NCBI GenBank assembly: GCA_964472545.1
Contig: CAYYNP010000139.1
Coordinates: 1 to 24,124, forward strand
DNA length: 24,124 nt
Reading direction: 5' to 3'
Source: CAYYNP01 sp964472545
GTDB taxonomy: Bacteria > Planctomycetota > Planctomycetia > Pirellulales > Thermoguttaceae
Below are positions 1 through 8,007 of the stretch, in pieces (position 1 is the first letter of the stretch; each line of letters opens with the position of its first letter). Under the pieces are notes generated by a model. The model made no database searches and was not told the origin of the DNA. It saw only the letters and a program-made list of their open reading frames with translations. The position numbers and the translations under genes are program-made.

Positions 1-134
1 AGCCGCCCCCACCCCCTCTCGCCAACATCCAAGACGCAACAACGCAACCGGCTCATGGCGACGTTTTGGCAGAGCGACGCTGCCACCCACCATGCCGAGG
101 GGCGGTTGGCGACAAGATCATGCGGCGCGAGGCA

Positions 135-1664
135 TCAGAGCGGCTCGCGGCGTTTTTCCGCGTTGAGCTCCGGCCCGATCTTCCGCCGCTTGTAGATCAC
201 CGAGTAGTCGACCAGCCGCTTCTCGCCGGGCGTCAGATCGAGAAAGTACTTTACGTGGTTCTGGTCGACCTTTTCGACCCGGCCTCCGATCCCGTGTAGA
301 TCGACGTAGGCTCCCGGTTCGTTCGAGCCCCAGTCGGCCGGCTTTCCGTCGCTGCCCCAGAGGACCACGTTGGAATCGAAGTGGCGTTCGATTTCGGTCT
401 TCGCCTCGACCGGCTTGCCGGAGACGATCTCCTCTTGGTAGACGAACGTCTCGTCATAGTCGATCAGGTCGTAGTAGAGCACGTAGGTGTTGTCCAGCCG
501 CCGCTTGTACTGCCGGGCAACGACGTTGCTGATCTGCTGGTCCTTGAGTCGCCGGACGACGGTCAGATCGGCGTCGCGGCCGACGTTCACCTCGACGCGA
601 TCGCCGATCGGCACGTACTTGGTCGTGGTGCCGCCCACGTAGGCCAGGTCCCGATTGGCGTACTCGGAAAACAGCCGCACGTTGCCGTCGGGCAGCGGCG
701 AGAGCCCCAGGTTCGCCATCGCGGATAGCTCCTTCTCTTGGCCGTCGTCATCCAACAGCTTGATGTTCTTGAAGCGGTAGAACTTCGTGAACTGCGTGCC
801 GCCGTCGCGATCGGTCAGCTTGTAGAAACACTCCAACGGCACCTCGTCCACGCGCATCGAGACCAGCCGCTTGGGCTCTTGATGTTTGATGTCTTCCCGG
901 CCTTCGATGGTGAAAAGGAAGTACTCGGAAAGCCCTTGCTTGACGACCTGCTTGGGTTTGGCCGTCGTGCCCGTGGCCAGGGCACCGCCCTCGTAACCAA
1001 AGTAGTCGCCGACGGTTTTGTTCAACTCGTTCTGCATCCGCGCCCGAGATTGCGGCGGCAGGGCCCTCCAGTGGTGCAGGTCGCGGCCCGAAGCGTCGAC
1101 CGTTCCCGGCGGCGGGCGATTGGCCAACTCGGCGATCTTCTCGACCAGGTTGATGGTGCCCACGACCAGCCGCGTCTGGGCGTTGTCGTAGAGCTCGCCG
1201 GAGTCGTTCGTCACTCGCACGTAGCCGGTCAGCCGCAGTTCGGTTACGTCTTCGTTGGCGATGCCCACGTAGTCGGCCTGCCAGGTGATACCGCTGGTGA
1301 AGTAGCGGATCTCGACGGGGATCTTGCCCGAGAAGCGGCTGGCGACGTGCCATTGCAGGGCGTCGTTGCGGCCGCTGGGAAACGTGGTGTCGACCAGGTC
1401 GACCTGATCCTGGTGATCCAGGATGCGAAAGTCGATGCTGGTCGGGTCGATCAGCGTGTTGGCCCAGGTGAATTGGATCCGATTGAATCCCGGCTTGACG
1501 GTCAACAGCCGGTGCTCGCGGACCATGGTGATGTCTTCGGAGTTGTAGATCGTAAGCTGTACCCCCTCGCGTCGGGGGACGGTAACGAGATCTACGGCGG
1601 CCGATACTCCCGCGGCGAAGGTGCCAATAAGCAGAAGCGTCGTACACAGAGGGGCGTACCGCAT
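135..1664 (-). CDS. Exported DUF4139 domain-containing protein
   Basis: Predicted 509-residue exported protein. The N-terminus (MRYAPLCTTLLLIGTFAAGVSA) is a short basic stretch, a hydrophobic core and an A-x-A-like cleavage region, so it should be secreted. The mature part is beta-rich and resembles the DUF4139 family (related to the mucoidy-inhibitor MuiA group), with an early NSEDITMVRE segment and a repeated pattern of strands through the C-terminus. No catalytic motif is recognised and the function is unknown. The open frame extends 19 codons further upstream, but the ATG at 1664 is preferred because it begins the signal peptide and has GAGG just upstream. The ThuA-like gene lies upstream on the same strand, 184 bases away, so co-transcription is possible but not shown. 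Confidence 0.75.
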   Translation of the reverse strand: MRYAPLCTTLLLIGTFAAGVSAAVDLVTVPRREGVQLTIYNSEDITMVREHRLLTVKPGFNRIQFTWANTLIDPTSIDFRILDHQDQVDLVDTTFPSGRNDALQWHVASRFSGKIPVEIRYFTSGITWQADYVGIANEDVTELRLTGYVRVTNDSGELYDNAQTRLVVGTINLVEKIAELANRPPPGTVDASGRDLHHWRALPPQSRARMQNELNKTVGDYFGYEGGALATGTTAKPKQVVKQGLSEYFLFTIEGREDIKHQEPKRLVSMRVDEVPLECFYKLTDRDGGTQFTKFYRFKNIKLLDDDGQEKELSAMANLGLSPLPDGNVRLFSEYANRDLAYVGGTTTKYVPIGDRVEVNVGRDADLTVVRRLKDQQISNVVARQYKRRLDNTYVLYYDLIDYDETFVYQEEIVSGKPVEAKTEIERHFDSNVVLWGSDGKPADWGSNEPGAYVDLHGIGGRVEKVDQNHVKYFLDLTPGEKRLVDYSVIYKRRKIGPELNAEKRREPL

Positions 1665-1783
1665 GGTGGACCTCGGTCTTGGAGTGTCGAGATGCGGCCA
1701 CCCATCCGCGGGGGCGCGCACCGTCTACGGGCTCACGTCAAGCTTAGGACGACGCGAGGCGGCAAGAAGTTTCCTTGCGGTAC

Positions 1784-1800
1784 GTCGCCGTACCGGCGAC
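1784..1800. repeat. Short GC-rich hairpin between ThuA-like and DUF4139 genes
   Basis: GTCGCCG and CGGCGAC form a perfect 7-bp stem around TAC. It lies just downstream of the ThuA-like gene and upstream of the DUF4139 gene. No T tract follows on the minus strand, so it is not a convincing intrinsic terminator. It could still stabilise or end the ThuA transcript. Confidence 0.4.
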
Positions 1801-1848
1801 GGCTAAACGTGAACGGCGTACCGGCAGCGGCTTGACGCGAACGCGGTG

Positions 1849-2601
1849 CTACTCGGCCACGCTGCCCGTGGCCGCCCATTCGGCCCCCCGGGCGATGATC
1901 TGACGGACCTCCGGCGTCGCCAGCGCCTTGCCGTCGTGGCCGTAGGCGTTATGGACGGTGCGGCCTTCGCCGTACTTGACCGTGAAGACCAGCGGTTCGG
2001 TCCGCTTGCTCCAGTCGGAATCGGCGGTGACCAGCACGTCGATCTCGCCGGTGCCTTGGAGCTTGGCGTAGAGTTCGTCGTCGGTCTCGAAGTCCTTCAG
2101 GCCCTTGGTGATGGGGTGCTCCTTGTTGGCGATCTTCGAGAGGAACACGCTCCGCGGTCCGTGGCCGGACTTGCCCATCACCCACTTGCGTCCACAGAGG
2201 TTGCCGAATTCGTCCCAACTGCGAAACGACGCACTGGCCAGATGCTGCACAAAGAACCCCTTGCCGCCCTTGACGTAGTTCAGCAGGTTCTCTTTGGCGT
2301 GGCCGGTGATGTCGGGCACGCTGCGATTGAAGATCGTGAATACGATCACGTCGTACGTCTTCAACGCCGTCTCGGATTCGAGGATCAGCGGGTCTTCACA
2401 CACCCGAACGTCGAACCGCCCCGATTCGACCAAGGCCGCCCGCGTCGCCTCGGAGATTTCACGCCAGGGATGCACACTCACGTCGTCGCCGGTGATCAAC
2501 AGAGCCCGAATCTTCTCCGGCGGGTCGGCGGCTCCGGCCGGCATGCAGAACGTTAGAGCGAACAGAGCAAGCAGGATCGGAATCGTGACGGCGCGCTTCA
2601 T
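1849..2601 (-). CDS. Exported ThuA-like domain protein
   Basis: 250 residues. A signal peptide (about residues 1-24, ending PAGAA) is followed by a class-I-glutamine-amidotransferase-like fold of the ThuA type: RALLITGDDVSVHPW near the start, YDVIVFTIFNRS in the middle, then GGKGFFVQHLASASF, and YGEGRTVHNAYGHDGKA near the C-terminus. ThuA-like domains are common in planctomycetes, often next to or fused with sugar-active proteins; the enzymatic role of most is unproven. The GGKGFFVQHLA segment occupies the usual GxxG(F/L)V.LH position, with no obvious nucleophilic cysteine there. The start has an AGGAAGGA ribosome binding site eight bases upstream. A possible promoter lies at 2665-2696. Confidence 0.82.
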   Translation of the reverse strand: MKRAVTIPILLALFALTFCMPAGAADPPEKIRALLITGDDVSVHPWREISEATRAALVESGRFDVRVCEDPLILESETALKTYDVIVFTIFNRSVPDITGHAKENLLNYVKGGKGFFVQHLASASFRSWDEFGNLCGRKWVMGKSGHGPRSVFLSKIANKEHPITKGLKDFETDDELYAKLQGTGEIDVLVTADSDWSKRTEPLVFTVKYGEGRTVHNAYGHDGKALATPEVRQIIARGAEWAATGSVAE

Positions 2602-2664
2602 GGGGGTGGTCCTTCCTTCGGGTAGGGGTGGTCGTGGGGCGTCCGCGGCGGACGGTCCGTGGGA

Positions 2665-2696
2665 GATATACTGTCAGACAGGGCGGGGTGTGTCAA
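2665..2696 (-). promoter_or_regulatory. Possible promoter for the ThuA-like gene
   Basis: On the minus strand a perfect TTGACA (2696-2691) is followed after 20 bases by TATATC (2670-2665), about 65 bases upstream of the start codon. The spacer is longer than the usual 16-18 bases, so the match is weak as a vegetative promoter. The position, in a 131-base gap after the preceding long operon, fits. Confidence 0.3.
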
Positions 2697-2732
2697 GCAA
2701 TGTGGGAGATGAGCCGAGGCGATGCCACCGTC

Positions 2733-5700
2733 TCAATCTTCCTGCGCACCGACCACCAACGGACCGTCCAACGCGACGGCCCCCTCCAACAGACGTTCTC
2801 GCCGCGTGAGCCAGACTTGGTAGCGTTCGAGCTCGGCGGCCTTCGCCCGATCGTAGAAGAACGTGTGTTGCACCGTTCCGGTCTGGCGGTAGACAAGGTG
2901 CCGGGTCCACTTCGGCGGCGGGAACATCTCGACCTTGACCGTGAAGGGATCGGTGTTGGGCGGGTGGCGCTCGGTGACGGTCACCTGGCAGAATTCGCTC
3001 TGCGCGAGGTTGCGCTTCGCGTCGATCTCGAAGCGGACGTTCGGCTCGCCGTCGATGCGAATATCTCGCTGCGGTGTGCGTCCGACCGGAATCTTCCGGT
3101 CCACGTCGGTCTTCCGGAACTTGCCCCAGAATTCGATCCGGGCGTGCGCCGCGTTGGAGGGCCACGGCGAGGCCAGGCAACTGAGCACCGGCACGGGGTG
3201 GTCCGGTTCGTAGGCCGAGTCGTAGAAGACGTATTCGGCCGGCTGCTGGGGATCGTCCGGCGCCGGCACGGGCTGAATGCGAACCCAGGTTTCCGTGGGG
3301 CGAGGGCTGAACCGCTCGCCGTCGGCATCCTGCACGGAAAGACGGAACCGAACGCCGTTGCCCTGCGGCTCGGCCTTGTGGGCGGCGATGCGGCAGGAAC
3401 GCCCGGCGGGAGATCCGGGCGTGGGAGACTCGGGTACGGGCACGATCTGCGGATTGCCCCGTTGTGCGCGCGTGTAGTGTCGATGGACCAGCCGCTGCCG
3501 ATCGTCACTCAAGTACAACTCGGCCGAATCGCCCGGCCAGAGATCCAACGTCGCGCTAACGCTTTGTTGCGAGTCGAGCACGCGGACGACGAGCGCACGT
3601 CTTCCACCCTCCGGCAGCGCGATCGTGCAGGATCGTCCGAGTTCTTCCGGCCCGGCGATCGGTGCCCGGCCGTCCTCGCGATACACGGCGTATTGCCGTA
3701 ACTGCAACAGGTCTTGGAGCACGTCTTCCAGGCCGCCCAAGTTCGGCACGTTGGAAAACGAGACCTGATCCAGCTTAGCCAGTTCGTTCAACTCGGCGAG
3801 GCCCTGCTTCTCCCAATCCTGGCTGGCAACGAGTCCGAAACCGACGATATCCAGCCGAACGTCGCGATTGCCCGGGGCACGCAGCACGGTCTCCAAGCTC
3901 TGCTTGGTCCGCAGCACGCTTGCCGGAGCGGCCGGCTTGCCAAACTGATCGTTGACCCCGTCGGTGACCACGATGATGTGTTTCGGGTGCCGGGTAGTGT
4001 ACGCGATCGCCTTCTCCACGGCCAGGTACAGCGGCGTCACTCCCAAGGGGCCAAGCGAACGGAGCTTCTCGGCCACGCGGTTGGCCTCCGCCTGCGTGAA
4101 TCGGCCGGGTTCCAGAACCCACTCGACGTTGCCGCTGGGATGGATGTCCGGGGTGGCCGGCCGCAGGTCGTATCCGGTTGGCGAGGCCGGGTTGCGGGCG
4201 ATCACCTGGTTCGGGTCGCCCTTCTGCCAGCCGAGGCTATGACCGTAGAGCATCACGCCCACGTCGCGGGGATCGCCCTCATCGACCAATCGCCCCAGCA
4301 CGCCGTTGGCCGTGTCGAGGGCTTCTCCGGCCAGCGCCCGCCGGGCGATTTCGATGCGTCCGTCGCGCCCCATCGTCCCGGAGAAATCGACGATCAGGAT
4401 GATCGACTTCGGCTCTCGGCGTTTTCCGTAGACGGTCAGGCGCGCCGCCACCGGCTGGGGTGGGAAATAGTCGATCGTCAGGCCGCTGGCCGACTGGACA
4501 CGGAAGTCGCGGTCCCAGCGGTGCCCACGGAAATACGCCACGGCCGAAAGCTGTGGCGAGTTTCTCAATCGTTGGTCGTCGGCCAGCCGGTAGGAGATCC
4601 GATAGTCGGTTCCCTTCCCGTCGACGTCCAAGGGTATGCGGCGCAAATCGGCGGTCTCTTCGGCGGTGTTGCTGAGCACCGGCAGGAGCGTTCGGCCGGC
4701 GTCTTGCAGATAAACGGCCGCCCGCCCTTCCGGAAGGTCCTTTTCTGCGGGCACGAAGATCTGGTGGCGCGTCGGGGCGTTTTGGCGGCTCCTGTCGATG
4801 AAAACGTCTTTGGCTGCCGACGGACGGAGCCCGTTGCGGACGAGCCCGCGGCGAATCGCCAGTAACCTCGATGCCGGATCGACCCCCTCGCGAAGCAGCA
4901 CGTCGCCCGGGCAAAGCTCCTTTGCCGAATGCAGAAAGTCCTCGGCCACCGTCTCGAAGAACGGCAATTCGTCTTCGTTGGCGGGCCCCAAGAAATCCTC
5001 CGCGGCCCGCTCTGCGTGCCACTGCAGAAGGCAATGCAGATCGTAAGCCCGCAGCCGTTCGACGGGGTTCTCTTCCCGCTGGGCGAAGACCTGCCGGGCC
5101 AACAGGCCGGCGGAACTGCGGACCCGACGCTCGGCGCGGCTCCATCCGTAGCGCACGCTCACGGGAGAAATGTCTCCCTCCTCGGTCGACGCGAGCATTT
5201 CTGTGCTCTGATGGGCCAGCCGCTCTGCTTCCGCGTGCACATCGCCGAGCAGGCGGCGAACTTCGGCCCCTTGTTGCGCGAGACGCTGCAAGATCTGTTG
5301 CCGTGCCAGGGCTCCGCCGGAGTCGTCATCCGCCGTCGCGTCGGTTACCTCGGCGGCTAGCCATGCCCGGGCAGGATGAACCGGCCATCGGGCAAGCCGA
5401 TCGAGATGCGTTGCCGCCGTATCGTCGTCCGCCGACACAGTGCCTTCCGGCGTCGTCAGGGGATCGGTGGCCTCAATGATGCCCAAGTATGCACTGCGCA
5501 ACGCCGCTCGCTGAGAGCCGGTCAGCAACGCCACGGCCAGAGCGTTACCGATCGCCTGCAGCGTGGCTTGCTCCTTGGCGGCTTTTTCCAGACGCTGGCA
5601 CTCGGCAAAGAAGGCCGTTTCCAGTATCTCCAAGTTCTGCGCGAGCCGGTGTGCCGGGTCCTGTAAATCCGTCGGCGCGGTCTCCGACTTGCCGGAGCCG

Positions 5701-7997
5701 TAGAACGGGGCGCTCTTCAGGTCGTTCGTCTGGTGGGTAACGCGATCGACTTGATCTTGCGGCTGTTGGGGCCAGAGACCGGCGGTGAGCCGACGATCCA
5801 GTTCGGCTTCGAGGACGCCCAGGTCGTCGATGACCGCCCGCAAGGCGTCGAGCGTCGCGGCGTCCGGTGCGTCGCGCCGCGTCAGAAGCCATCGGGTCAA
5901 TCCCGGAAGCTCTGCAAGTGCCCGATCGCGAACGGCAAAGGCGCCCGCCAGCGCTTTCGACTGTGCCAGCGCCTGCCGGTATCGAACGCCCGGCGCCGTG
6001 GGGGCCGACCACAGACGACGCGCTTCGGTCAGCCGCGTCTCACTGCCGACGAACAGTTCGTCCTCGGCCAGCCGTCGGTCCCGATCGGCCGCATCCACGA
6101 GCCGGCGAATGACATAGAATGCCCGCGGGTCGCACGGCGCGGCGGCTTGTTCGGCGAGCCCCCGCAGCCGCAACGCGTCACCGACGTAATTGGCGGTCGT
6201 CATCGTACCCGCTGGCCAGTCGAGATCCTCTGCGAACATCTGCACCAGCCGGAGTTCAATCAACTCGCCCCACGATGCGGGATCGGCCTCACGGATGAAC
6301 CGAGACGCGCGATACAGATCGTCGCGCGATACGTTGCCGGTTTTTGTCGTGAGCCACCGCCAACACGTTTCGGCCGCGGCAAGCTGTGCGTACGACGTCT
6401 GAGTCGATTCCCCGGGCGGGTCGTCGGGGGGGGCCGCCACATCGGCGTCGGCGGCAGTCGAGGGTGGCCCGTCATCCGGCGGTTGCTCTCCCTCTGGCTG
6501 CGCGCCATTCGGGGGTTGCCCATTTTCCGGGCCGGCAGTCGCGGGATCGGAGGTCGGATCGGGGGGAGGATCCGTCGGCGGTTGCGCCTCTTCTGGGAAC
6601 TCCGCCCAGCGCGCCGAGACCGCCCGACGTTGCTGTTCGTCCGGCAATCGGTCGAGCCGCCCCGCCAGCGGCAGGCTATGGGCGGCCAGGATCTCATCCG
6701 GCGGGTTCTCGCCAAGCTGAGCTGTCAGCCCCGTGAGTTCCTCGCGGAGCTTGTCAAATTCCGCCCGATAGGCCTCACCGGCCTGGACGGCCTGCTCCAG
6801 CCTCAACAGCTTGTGCTCGAATTCCGCCCATGCCAGCGGCTGCATTCGCCAGGGCCTCGGGTTTCGCCCTCGCAACGTGGCATGCTGCTGCCAGAGGCCT
6901 GCGACGGTGTCCCAGCGAGCGTCGCGGGATTTGGCCGCCTCCGGCGGCGGCTGTTCGCCGGACTCCGCGTCGGCGTGGACCAGGTCGAAATCGTCCATCT
7001 CGCCGGCCAGCAGCATCGGCTCCTGGTCGTCGTAGCGGTGGTGGCGTACCCACGACTTGACGCGGCCGGCGACGTAGCGGTGCAACTCATGCAGCGAAAC
7101 CTTGTCGTTGCCGTCCTCGTCGGCCACTCCCCGCAGACCCTGCCGGAGGAAATAGCCGAACACGGAACCCTGCAACTCGGGAGCCGCCCAGCCGATCTGT
7201 CCCGGGCTGGTCGAGTTGAGCACGGCCAGTCCCGGCACGTCGACCTCGTTGACGACCTCCTCTAAGCGATCCGCAAAACCGTTGTAGAGCAATCCCAGGG
7301 GGAAGTTGGCGTCCATCCGGTTGCAGTCGAGCACCAGCAAGACCTTCATCTCGCCACGTTCTGGCGTGCCGATCCGCTGCTTGATCTCTGCCAGCAAATC
7401 CCGCAGTCTGAGCCACTGGCTGCTGTCGTAACGAGACGCGCCCGGCGGCAGCAGGCACGGTTCCGGCGGCCCGGTCTCGGCGTCGTCGACCGCTCCGTGC
7501 ATGCTGATATAGATGATCACCACGTCTCGCTCCGGACCTCCCGGTTTGACGCTATCGAGCTGGTCCAACAGCCGCTGCCGCCCTTGCGAGCCGGTATGCC
7601 AGACGACGTCGTCCCACTGATCGGCTTCGGGCGGAGGCGCGAGAATTCGCTCCGCCTGAAGCCCCAGCAGCCCTTCGACGTCTTCGCGCACCCAGGCGTT
7701 CGGCGGAATGGGGACCGGATAGTCGACCACGGCGGCCAGCAGCAGCGGCGTGCTGGCCGGGGCAGGCGTCAGCCAATAGACGAAGAAGGTCACCAAGCCC
7801 CCCAGCAACAACGCCCAGCAGGCGATTTGCAGACGAAAACGCCGCCCGGCATTTGAACCGGCAGGAGCCTTCGCTTTCATCCAACCGGCCCGGCTTTCCT
7901 TGCCAGCCCGGCCACCGTCGCCGGGTGTCTTGCCAGGGCGGCGCCAGCCTCGGCGGTTCGATCCATCGGACGAGGGGCGGGGCTTATCGGCGGGCAT
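2733..7997 (-). CDS. Membrane-anchored caspase-like (C14) / VWA giant protein
   Basis: 1754 residues. A basic N-terminus (1-55) and one membrane segment (about 56-76, LQIACWALLLGGLVTFFVYW) suggest an inside-in anchor with the bulk outside the cytoplasm. Residues ~83-340 form a caspase-like domain with the HG histidine H167 (IYISMHGA) and C225 in VLDCNRM, followed by an EF-hand-like loop D293-x-D295-x-N297...E304. The usual bacterial motif is D-x-C-H; here the Cys is one position earlier, so proteolytic activity is uncertain. A Pro/Asp/Glu-rich linker (~470-535) leads to a long helical region (~540-1060). Residues ~1196-1435 are a VWA domain with MIDAS residues D1204-x-S1206-x-T1208, T1321 and D1346 (VVTDGVND). 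The C-terminus is beta-rich and unrecognised. The start overlaps an AGGGGG ribosome site that contains the stop of the upstream WD40-caspase gene, so the pair is probably translationally coupled. Conserved in planctomycetes by my judgement; substrate unknown. Confidence 0.85.
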   Translation of the reverse strand: MPADKPRPSSDGSNRRGWRRPGKTPGDGGRAGKESRAGWMKAKAPAGSNAGRRFRLQIACWALLLGGLVTFFVYWLTPAPASTPLLLAAVVDYPVPIPPNAWVREDVEGLLGLQAERILAPPPEADQWDDVVWHTGSQGRQRLLDQLDSVKPGGPERDVVIIYISMHGAVDDAETGPPEPCLLPPGASRYDSSQWLRLRDLLAEIKQRIGTPERGEMKVLLVLDCNRMDANFPLGLLYNGFADRLEEVVNEVDVPGLAVLNSTSPGQIGWAAPELQGSVFGYFLRQGLRGVADEDGNDKVSLHELHRYVAGRVKSWVRHHRYDDQEPMLLAGEMDDFDLVHADAESGEQPPPEAAKSRDARWDTVAGLWQQHATLRGRNPRPWRMQPLAWAEFEHKLLRLEQAVQAGEAYRAEFDKLREELTGLTAQLGENPPDEILAAHSLPLAGRLDRLPDEQQRRAVSARWAEFPEEAQPPTDPPPDPTSDPATAGPENGQPPNGAQPEGEQPPDDGPPSTAADADVAAPPDDPPGESTQTSYAQLAAAETCWRWLTTKTGNVSRDDLYRASRFIREADPASWGELIELRLVQMFAEDLDWPAGTMTTANYVGDALRLRGLAEQAAAPCDPRAFYVIRRLVDAADRDRRLAEDELFVGSETRLTEARRLWSAPTAPGVRYRQALAQSKALAGAFAVRDRALAELPGLTRWLLTRRDAPDAATLDALRAVIDDLGVLEAELDRRLTAGLWPQQPQDQVDRVTHQTNDLKSAPFYGSGKSETAPTDLQDPAHRLAQNLEILETAFFAECQRLEKAAKEQATLQAIGNALAVALLTGSQRAALRSAYLGIIEATDPLTTPEGTVSADDDTAATHLDRLARWPVHPARAWLAAEVTDATADDDSGGALARQQILQRLAQQGAEVRRLLGDVHAEAERLAHQSTEMLASTEEGDISPVSVRYGWSRAERRVRSSAGLLARQVFAQREENPVERLRAYDLHCLLQWHAERAAEDFLGPANEDELPFFETVAEDFLHSAKELCPGDVLLREGVDPASRLLAIRRGLVRNGLRPSAAKDVFIDRSRQNAPTRHQIFVPAEKDLPEGRAAVYLQDAGRTLLPVLSNTAEETADLRRIPLDVDGKGTDYRISYRLADDQRLRNSPQLSAVAYFRGHRWDRDFRVQSASGLTIDYFPPQPVAARLTVYGKRREPKSIILIVDFSGTMGRDGRIEIARRALAGEALDTANGVLGRLVDEGDPRDVGVMLYGHSLGWQKGDPNQVIARNPASPTGYDLRPATPDIHPSGNVEWVLEPGRFTQAEANRVAEKLRSLGPLGVTPLYLAVEKAIAYTTRHPKHIIVVTDGVNDQFGKPAAPASVLRTKQSLETVLRAPGNRDVRLDIVGFGLVASQDWEKQGLAELNELAKLDQVSFSNVPNLGGLEDVLQDLLQLRQYAVYREDGRAPIAGPEELGRSCTIALPEGGRRALVVRVLDSQQSVSATLDLWPGDSAELYLSDDRQRLVHRHYTRAQRGNPQIVPVPESPTPGSPAGRSCRIAAHKAEPQGNGVRFRLSVQDADGERFSPRPTETWVRIQPVPAPDDPQQPAEYVFYDSAYEPDHPVPVLSCLASPWPSNAAHARIEFWGKFRKTDVDRKIPVGRTPQRDIRIDGEPNVRFEIDAKRNLAQSEFCQVTVTERHPPNTDPFTVKVEMFPPPKWTRHLVYRQTGTVQHTFFYDRAKAAELERYQVWLTRRERLLEGAVALDGPLVVGAQED

Positions 7998-8007
7998 CGC
8001 TTGCCCC

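Noticed and set aside
738..1835. Long plus-strand open frame (365 codons)
   Set aside because: It is antisense to the DUF4139 gene. Its product is Val/Arg/Gly-rich without a recognisable domain; GC-rich codon bias opens the opposite strand.
5733..7265. 510-codon plus-strand open frame
   Set aside because: Antisense to the caspase-VWA gene, Arg/Gly/Pro-rich, no domain or ribosome site.
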